In this document: one piece after another, positions 56,500 through 64,000 of the stretch
Position numbering within the stretch: the stretch's first letter is position 1
Layout of the letters: each line of letters opens with the position of its first letter
Notes under the pieces: model-generated
Database searches by the model: none
What the model saw: only the letters and a program-made list of their open reading frames with translations
Told to the model about the DNA's origin: nothing
Assembly: GCA_023105745.1 (NCBI GenBank)
Contig: JALGQZ010000002.1
Span: 45,498,997 to 45,562,996, forward strand
Direction: 5' to 3'
Source: Austropuccinia psidii
Lineage: Eukaryota; Basidiomycota; Pucciniomycetes; Pucciniales; Sphaerophragmiaceae
DNA: 64,000 nt
Position numbers and translations under genes: made by a program

Positions 56500-57476
56500 A
56501 ATCAACTTGAAAATGAATTTCAAGGTTTTTTTTATTATTATTTTCAGATCACTAACATTGAATATTTTTTTTAAAGAACAAAAAAATTGACCACAAAAAA
56601 TGAATAAAACACATTAATGACTACTGTAGTTAAAAGTCTTGGTCTTGAGAAGAACCATTAAATTCCTTCATTTTACTTATATTAAAAATTTTTTTTTTTA
56701 TATTTATTTTTTTTTTTTAAAAAAAAAGCTCAAAGTATCAAATCAAAAAACAAACAATCAAGATTATATTTCTTCTATGGGTCCTTATAAAATTGAATGA
56801 AATTTATACCATCCTAGTAATGGTAACATATTAGGAAACAAGTCACAATTCTTATTCATTAGATTTTTCAAATAATAAAAAATTAATTACTTATGAACTT
56901 AAAAGTAATTCTGATGATCTTGTTTTAAATTTACTTTTAATCATTATTTCAAGATTTTTTTCAAAGAGATTTCAAAAGAATTCAAATTTAAAAAAAAAAA
57001 AAAAATCTTATATGAATGATAAAGAATTCAAATAAAATTTTTGGAACCAAAAAAAAAAAAAAAAAAAAAAAAAAAAGAATGGATTGATTTTATTATATTA
57101 AAAAAAAAAAAAAAAAAAAAAATTAAAAATCAAAAAAAAAAAGTTTTTTATAAAATAAAAAATTAATTCAAGAAATTATTAATAACCCATTAAATGAATT
57201 TTGAACTTTAAGAGATTAAGATTTTATAAGAATTCTGGCTCAGTTAAAAAAATTCTCAAGAAATCTTATAGTCAGAAAAGGAAAAGTAATGAATATTTCA
57301 AGAAAAAATTTAAAGGAAATAAATTTTATAGAGATTATTTATTTGAATTGGTATAATCAAGAAATAAGAAAACAAATATCTTGTATTATAAAATATGTAG
57401 GTTTCAAAGGATGCATTGGATTGGAATTCACAAATAGTTTTTGATTGAAATAGAAATAAGTAACATTCTTAATTTC
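56500..57476. other. A/T-homopolymer-rich intergenic DNA
   Basis: It contains long poly-A runs (56990-57006, 57050-57076, 57100-57121) and poly-T near 56690-56720. No coding feature. Weak similarity to the first catalytic region of a Harbinger transposase may exist near 57402-57440 (FKGCIGLEFTNSF), upstream of the relic below. Confidence 0.5.
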
Positions 57477-57814
57477 AGGGTGGACTGGCCAAAGTAATGA
57501 TTTTATTGTCTACCATGAAATGGAAATATTCAAGGAGGAAGACAAGTTTTCTCATCAAGGTGCTTTTTTGACATTTTGAATAAAACTTGAAACATATATG
57601 CATTTTATTTTTAAATCAATATCTTGTAGCTGATTCAGTATATCCATTGAATCAAAATGTCATACCAGAATTCAAAAACCCAACAGGAAACATTGAAATA
57701 AATTCAAATTTTGTTTATTGCTTTACACAAGCAAGAGAAAGAAATGAAAATAAAATTTTGATCTTAAACGGTAGATGGGTATCACTCCAAAAAATATTTC
57801 TAGAATTGAATTAG
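57477..57814 (+). pseudogene. PIF/Harbinger-type transposase relic
   Basis: The piece GWTGQSNDFIVYHEMEIF (57480-57533) corresponds to the GWPGSxxDSRV region of DDE_Tnp_4/HARBI1-like transposases. After a broken or intron-like gap, 57587-57814 reads YLVADSVYPLNQNVIPEF ... FTQARERNENKILILNGRWV. The ADSxYPL box holds the second catalytic Asp and the R-x-x-N-E-x-x-x-x-x-L-x-GRW box the final Glu. A possible 70-base intron (GT at 57560, TTGTAG ending 57629) is one explanation of the gap; frame decay is the other. The N-terminal half and terminal inverted repeats were not found, so the element is dead. Confidence 0.65.
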
Positions 57815-59237
57815 TCATATAATATGTGGCATCATATGAATTGAATCAAAGCTTGTTGTGTTTTACACAACATATTGTCAAACTTAAATGATCAATGGTA
57901 GGAGGTGCATATTTATCAAAAAAAAACCTGAGGCAGGTAATGATAATCTATTGTAATCATCTAAGAAAATGAGTAGTCAGCTGGATCAAAAATATTTAGA
58001 CTAGAATTTTGAAGTTTGTGTTTTTTTAGGGCAAATATCATATTATTAAAATTTCCTTATGGATAGATTAAAATTCAGTGTTTACTGTTTCAACTTACAA
58101 GTGATAAGATTCATTAAGTACTTAGCTAAATAGAGCTGAATAATAATTTGACCAAATGCATGAAATTTCTTTTCAAACAATTTTCAGTATTCAAATTTAA
58201 AAGCTATTTTAAGAATATATGATAAGAGTGAAGGCTCTAGAGAAAAGTTGGAGTTGGGTGAGGTGTGATGAATATATTCCAGCTCTGATGGTTGGTTGGT
58301 TTTATTTTCAGATGGAGGTAGTTTGGGCTGTAGCTCCTGGCTCAGACAATATTTTTCTTATTAAATCCTAATGTCTTCCATCTTTTCTATATAATCTTTT
58401 GAAGATTCTTCCAAATTTTACTTTAATTTTATTTTTTGTTTCTCCAGAACTTTTTCAAGCTCCAGTTGACTTTCTATTTTAAGCTTTTAAAGTTCAACTT
58501 TCTTGTTTAATAGTGAATTCTTTTGAGGAAAATATCCTTTATTATTTAATGGAAAATGTCTTATTTTTTTGAATGAATCTCTGGAGGAGGTTTCTCCTTT
58601 TGTCCTGAAGATTGAAAGGTATAATTTCTATTAGTTTAAGGGATGGTCCTTCTACCAGTTTTCAAATAAGTACTTCATTATTTTTGCTTGTTATTTGATC
58701 CTGAGAAGTTCCATTTTCATTGGTTATGTCATGTACATCATTAATTTCTTCCTTTTGCTTTTCTATACCATGATTTACATTTTACTTTTCGATGTTGATT
58801 AAATTTATTTCAGGTAATTAATTTTTATTATTGGTCTCTTGCACATCACCTCATTCAATGAACTAAAAACTTGATCATTCTAATTGATCAATTTTGGAAA
58901 TGAGATCTATTTTTAAATTTTTGTTCATTGAATTATTCAAGGGCCTAGTTTCTGTGTTTATTGATTATATGGGATCTATATTTTCCTTTTCTCCCGAAAT
59001 CCTTTCAAGACAATGATAAAATAGACACTCATAGTCCAGAGAGTCATAAAATGTTTGAAAGCCATTTGTAGTACCAAAACCAGTTCAGTTTATTTCTTCC
59101 TTAAAATAATTTTACATTCTATTATATGTCTTCCAGTGCTGTGGTATTCCATACCAATTATACCAGTCTCAAGCTTACTAAATAATTTAAAATATCAAAA
59201 CAATTGCACAATTATAGACAAATCATGGAGCAACTCT
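57815..59237. other. Intergenic DNA, no gene seen
   Basis: AT-rich. Scattered short frames (for example 59055-59264) show no recognised motif. An inverted pair AAAGTTCAAC / GTTGACTTT lies near 58462-58502. Nothing else could be supported. Confidence 0.45.
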
Positions 59238-59420
59238 GAGGAAGAAAATCAGATTCCAGGATAATCTCACAGATTGAAATAGGATTGGGGAATGTATCTG
59301 GAGAAGGAAATATAATTTCAGGATAATTTTAGAGATGGAAATAAAATTTTGGAATACCTCTGCAGAAGGAAAGCAAAACATGGAATAATCTCAGAGATGG
59401 ACATAGAATTTGGAAAAATG
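59238..59420. repeat. Degenerate tandem repeat, unit about 62 bp, three copies
   Basis: Units start near 59238, 59301 and 59363 and share the order GAGAAGGAAA, TTTCAGGATAAT, AGAGATGGAAATA and TTTGGAATA. A weaker fourth unit may run to about 59470. No coding meaning is apparent. Confidence 0.6.
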
Positions 59421-59470
59421 CAAAGAAAATTTGGGAATAAATACAGAGAATGAAATCCAATTTCAGAACT

Positions 59471-60071
59471 CTGGAACTAGGTAAATCAAAATTCAGATTG
59501 TTCTTAGAGAATGATCAAGAATTTTTGAAGTATAGAAGATACAAGCTTCAACCCAAAGAATTTCAATTAAAATAAAAAATACCAATTTCTCCACATTATT
59601 AAATGATCAACTATATGAGTATATAACAGATTTCATCAATAACAATTAATAAAAACAAATTTAACAATTATATGTCTCATATATGAGAAACACAGCAAAA
59701 CCACAAACAATTGCAGAAATTTTCCACGTTATTGCATCATCCATGGCAAAATTACACAATAAAATGGAGATAAACTCAATAAAGCTGTTGAAATTTGTAT
59801 TTAGAACAGCATCAGAGCAATATTTCATCCACCTCAACTGAATTAAAAGAAATACCTCAAGTTTATGCAAGAGATTACAATGTATTTAACAAGAGAAAAT
59901 GTTTTCTTCTAAAAATAATACATGTCAAATTTGATCTAAATGAGGCAATATCTTCTTGCATATGACAGAATAATAAAATTAAACCACCAAAAAAATTCTC
60001 CAAAGATTTAATATCAACTTTTAAAACAATACTTTCCCCACCTTTGCTCAAATCTAATAGCAGTGCACTAA
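59471..60071. other. Intergenic DNA, no gene seen
   Basis: AT-rich sequence. A minus-strand frame at 59661-59870 has no recognisable motif. Nothing further was found. Confidence 0.4.
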
Positions 60072-60375
60072 TATCAGAAGCTGTATTTTCTCCACTTACA
60101 AGAAAATCTCACTAGCCAAATTATTTCAATGAAATCATATGATTCCAATATGAAAGCAACTACTAGAAAAATTTCCCCATAAAACATGTAACAAGTTCAC
60201 CAGCTAAATTCTTGCAAAGATATCATATTACTAGAAGAAATTCCAATTTTCGGAAGCTGTATTTTTGCCACTTTATTGGAAAAAATAAAACCTCACCAGC
60301 CAAAGTAGCTCAATTACATCACATGATTTTGCTAGGAAAAAACCACCAGAAAAGGTTTCTCATAAAACATGAAAC
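60072..60375. repeat. Degenerate direct duplication, spacing about 178 bp
   Basis: GAAGCTGTATTTTCTCCACTT (near 60077) and GAAGCTGTATTTTTGCCACTT (near 60254) start two collinear blocks that share ATCTCACTAGCCAAA / ACCTCACCAGCCAAA, CATATGATT / CACATGATT and CATAAAACATG. The copies are clearly diverged. Confidence 0.6.
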
Positions 60376-60559
60376 AAAGACACAAAAACTATATGTTTTA
60401 CCAGCTGAAACATCTAAAGCCTGTTTTTTCTAATTCCCCTGTTTTGAAAAGCTCTATTAAGGCCCAAAAGGTATACATAGAGGTCTCATCTCCCCCATTT
60501 TTCCAAAATCGTAGAACAAGTTCCCACTATCCAGGATCACAACCATACCTGAACTAGCA

Positions 60560-61532
60560 GAATATCTAGAGTAGTCCTACTTTTTTAGTCATAAGAATCT
60601 CAATAGCCTTTCTCAGTAGCTCAGTATTATTGAATAATAGTGGTATAAAAATAATGAAGCCTTAAGTAGCCTTTCTTAGTATCTTAGTAGTATTGGAAGA
60701 ATGCAGTAGTGATATAAAAATAGTATTCAAACAATTATTGAAGAATCAGTATTAGTATTAAATCCAGTAGTATTATTATTAGAATTGATATTAAAAAAAT
60801 AATCATAATCAAAAATAAAACAAAAAAATCTTTTTTTAGTCTTGTTAAGATTAAATCAAATATTAGTCTTTATTTCATCAAAAATTATAGTGTCACATCA
60901 GAGTTTTGGATATAGAGTTATTGATAGGTCTGACTTAGAGACCACTGATAAGTCTTCTCTATGAGTTAAAGCCAAAAATATTATAGTGTTTTGTGCCTCT
61001 CTTTAGGCTTACTATTTAGTATTATTTAGAGGGGTAGATAATAAACCTCAGCATCCATGGGTATTGGAAACTTCTAAAATTCAAAACAGACTTACCAATA
61101 ATTTCCACCCCAAGGTACTGCCTTATTTCATCCCACAGAAAAAGTAGTTCCCAAAGTGCTTCTGCATACTTGAAAAATCCAAATATAGTTTTCTATTCTT
61201 GTGGTTTAGATTCATATATTTGGTCATATCATTGAACACTTTAAGCCTAGTATTCTTTTTTCTTCTACATATAGTATTATTTTTTTTCTATAAAAAGATC
61301 TGATCCAAATAAAAGCTATTTTTATTATCTAAAAGAAACAAAAAAAACTGAAAATTATGATTTGTTTAATTTTCTATGTACTCTACTTTATGTTTCAAGT
61401 CATCTCTTCCAAAGGGTAGACTTTTGGAAGATTTCTCCTTTGAATTTTCTTCTTTCTTATTTTTCTGTTCCAATTTTTATTTTTTTCTATTTCAATTTCA
61501 GCTTTAGTGTAACAATTTGTTTTTTGTTTTAT
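60560..61532. other. Intergenic DNA with AGTA/ATTAGTATT-rich stretches
   Basis: Words such as TAGTAGTATT recur at 60680-60790. A slightly more balanced segment at 60900-61200 contains frames such as NRLTNNFHPKVLPYF without a recognisable family. No feature can be assigned. Confidence 0.4.
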
Positions 61533-63115
61533 TGTAGTTGAATTTTGTGCTAGAATAACTCTAGGAAATATTAATAAAGAAGCTATAACTATGAGTGTGA
61601 CAAAAAATGAATATTCAAAAATATGTTATAAGGGACTTACTATATTGAGATAGTGGTGATGAGTCTACTGAGATCCCTGGTTGCACTGATTATCAGTTCA
61701 ATAACTATAACAATAAATACAATTGTAAATACTATTATGACATCTGGTTAATTCTAAAAGTACTCCTGTTTGGAAAAGCATTACTATGTAAGAATTCCAA
61801 CAAAAAAACAAGATGAGTTCTTATTTTGGTGAGAAGAAGACCACTTTTCATCTTACTCCAGATTATTGGAAGGGTATCCACCTTTAAATACAACCACAGA
61901 GTAGAAATTTTCACTCTTGTGGCTTACTTCTGGTTCCATACGCTTCATACAGCCATCTAATGAGCTGAAATGTGGTTTTGAGACCACCATTAAGTTGCCA
62001 TTTTTACCCCATACAAGGTAAAAAACATTGTCTAAAGACCTTAAAGACCTTTCTGGTTCTTCTGATGAATCAAAAGCTGTACATTGAATTTCTAGGGGCC
62101 TCTGATGAGTCAGGTTATGACTGATCAAAGCTTAATCATCTTTTGAATAGCTTTATTGACTCATAATGAAATTATATGGGAAGGTATCCTCAGTATCACC
62201 CAGGACAGGCTTGCAAGGTACTTTATCATCAAAATTATGAGTAATTAACTCATAAAAAGACTTTCAGAAGCTTTGACACGTCATAAATTAATTTTCTGGA
62301 ATATAATCCAACAATATAACTTGGTGCAAGAGTTTAGTCTTGAATCCTAGATATCTTTGTTAGTCTAAAAGACAAAGAGCTCAAAAGTGTATTGAATTGT
62401 AGCCACAAGTTAGCTCTAAAATATTATTATACTTAATTTCTGATTTCAATAAAGCATTTTGAAGTTATAAAATCTCAAATTATTTTCAAATTTCTGTAAA
62501 ATAGTAGTTTTTTCTTGTTTTAAGAGAAAAGTACCAATAACTTTTGCTCTGTGTAAGTTACAGGAATAAGGGTTAAATTTCTATGTAGTGCTAATTCAGC
62601 TCTTCCAGAAGATTTTCTACTTGATGTGTTTCCCATCAAAACTGAAAAAGATAGGTGGTAGCCAAGAAAAAGTACTACTTTCCAGGTTACTCAAACGGTA
62701 TGTATGTGGTAGCTTTTGATTAAGTGGTTCCACAGTCTTGGAGCTGGTACCATTTTATAGGAATAATAGAGGGATTTTATAAGAGACCCCACATAGTTAG
62801 TCTGTGATCCAAACTCTATCTTTAGATGAGATGTTAAGATAAAGATATATTATCAGAAAGACTTCAAAGCCTCAATAACTTGAATAAGTCTTATCTTTTG
62901 GTCATAAGAACAATATTTCATGACAGAAGAAGGTTTCCTCCTTCAGATGATCACTTTTAAAGGATAATGTTTTTAGGTTCTCATTTTGTTTGCCTTATTG
63001 TACCTTTCTTTGGTTTAATAAAGGTTAAAGGTGTGTATTTCACTCCTTCTTATGTACCATGTTTTTAGTACTTTTGAATGTCATGCCTGTGCTCTGGGTT
63101 TGAGTCACAGGCTGA
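61533..63115 (-). repeat. S5: degenerate solo LTR (family 2), minus
   Basis: On the minus strand it starts with TTCAGCCTGTGACTCAAACC near 63115, matching the E4 and E5 LTR start, and then follows the family order to about 61533. Landmarks shared with the E4 LTRs include TAGTGGTGATGAG...ATCCCTGG (near 61650) and GGGAAGGTATCC (near 62179). The inner end is too decayed to fix exactly. Confidence 0.65.
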
Positions 63116-63426
63116 AGATTTGAATGAGGATGTTTGGGAATACTAAAAGCATTTTTCTTTGAAAAAAATAGATAAAGAAAGTCATAAAGTGTAATTTCTG
63201 AGAAAATTAGCCTTAAATTAATTTTTAAGCTCATGATTCCAGCTGTAACTTAATGATCACCTACTTTCAGAGGTGGATGAGATTTAGGTTACAGTTGGGG
63301 TGATTCCATATACATTTAAGTTAAATTTTCTTATTACAGAATCTAAAGTTTTTTCATTCAAAACCCACTTAAAGGGTATAGATTGACCCCCCTCATTGTG
63401 ATGATTTAAGATATAATTACATAACA
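63116..63426. other. Spacer between two facing family-2 LTRs, no gene seen
   Basis: A 311-base AT-rich spacer. A TSD shared by the neighbouring LTRs was not recognised. Confidence 0.4.
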
Positions 63427-64000
63427 TGTCAGCCTATGACTCCAAACTAGAGAAAAATAATGGTATTAAAAATTACCATAAACATGGAGCAAAATAAGGA
63501 GTAAAATATGCATCTTCAACCTCTATGAAATCAAATAAAGGTACAATGAGGCCACAAACACAAAAAAAGAACCTAAACACGGAGTCTGTGAATACAACCA
63601 GATGAAATAGGAAAGCTTTCCCTTTTGGAAAATATGATTCTTATTACCAAAAAAGAAGAATCAATGAATTTCTTAATGTTGTAAACTCTTTCTGAACATA
63701 AACATTAATATTCACCCCTCATCTAATATTTATATTTTATAATACAGACACATTTAGTGGTTTAGATTTTGAATATTTCAATGTGGGCTATTAAATGGTA
63801 CAAGCTCCAAGACTTTATACCCAGTGAAACCTGCTATAAATTTTTCAGTCTTGGAGATAATGAGCACATATTTGGTTCATTTTTTAGTCCTAGATGGGTT
63901 TGGAAAAATGGTGTCTCATTTGGTATGGGTAACATTAAATATGGCAAAGTTATGCCACTTATAAATTCTCTTATTCATATATGGATTTTTTTGAAATCCT
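63427..64000 (+). repeat. S6: family-2 LTR start, continues past the window, internally inverted
   Basis: It starts TGTCAGCCTATGACTCCAAA and follows the plus-strand LTR order to about 63815 (TTCACCCCTCATCTAATAT, GGGCTATTAAATGGTACAAG). From about 63840 to 64000 the sequence instead matches the reverse complement of the family-2 LTR (TTGGTTCATTTTTTAGTCCT, CATTTGGTATGGGTA, ATGGCAAAGTTATGCC). The switch is not at an LTR terminus, so an inversion inside the LTR is likely. The right end lies outside the window. Confidence 0.6.

Noticed and set aside
57040..57125. Long poly-A runs as a LINE or SINE tail
   Set aside because: No upstream LINE frame, no box A/B and no target repeats were found, and several separate runs occur in an A/T-rich stretch.
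1..64000. tRNA or rRNA genes, CRISPR arrays or bacterial operons
   Set aside because: No cloverleaf, rRNA signature or regularly spaced repeats of that type was seen. Intron signals and retroelement content are eukaryotic.

Overview
The window looks like a repeat-dominated stretch of a rust-fungus (Pucciniales) nuclear genome. It is strongly AT-rich, CpG is nearly absent from the repeats, and almost all protein-like sequence before about 48 kb belongs to chromodomain-bearing Ty3/gypsy LTR retrotransposons of the gag / zinc-knuckle / protease / RT / RNase H / integrase / chromodomain type that fills very large rust genomes. A myrtle-rust-like genome (Austropuccinia) is my best guess from general resemblance. 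That is inference, not something the sequence proves. No tRNA, rRNA, CRISPR or bacterial-type gene is visible.

Positions 1-48180 form one nested stack that can be resolved by following LTR ends and target-site duplications (TSDs). I use two LTR families. Family 1 LTRs begin TGTGAGCC and end near AACCTTACA, about 1.7-1.9 kb, with subtypes 1a and 1b. Family 2 LTRs begin TGTCAGCC and end AGCYTGACA, about 1.4 kb. The outermost element E1 contributes only its chromodomain end (2403-2729) and its 3' LTR. That single 1a LTR of about 1.9 kb is now spread over 2730-48180 because other elements landed in it: solo LTR S1 (3137-19449), which itself holds the complete element E3 (3245-17796); an inverted solo LTR S2 (19937-24029), which holds solo LTR S3 (19950-21652) and a 523-bp miniature terminal-repeat element (23066-23588); and the inverted family-2 element E4 (24106-47260), which holds a same-family element E5 in the opposite orientation (31813-45415), which in turn holds solo LTR S4 (41137-43303) inside its integrase gene. 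A further element, E2 (1-2402, left end outside the window), sits in the E1 chromodomain. All retroelement genes are broken by stops and frameshifts.

E3 is unusual: its gag-protease module (about 2.06 kb) is present in three direct tandem copies before a single RT-RNase H-integrase. Right of the stack, 46958-49050 and 49053-51144 are a 2.1-kb tandem duplication that includes the E4 LTR edge, the E1 LTR end and the flanking DNA. AT-rich DNA with old LTR debris follows to about 53.3 kb.

At about 53.4-56 kb the composition changes: CpG and GC rise and there is one convincing host gene, a two-exon F-box/LRR-like protein of about 491 residues (53969-55545, plus strand). A short broken coding remnant lies upstream on the minus strand. 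The rest (56-64 kb) is AT-rich intergenic DNA with a PIF/Harbinger-type transposase relic (57477-57814), small tandem repeats (59238-59420, 60072-60375) and two degenerate family-2 LTRs facing each other (61533-63115 minus and 63427-64000 plus). The retroelement genes are decayed copies and do not form a working pathway; the F-box gene is the only likely functional host gene.
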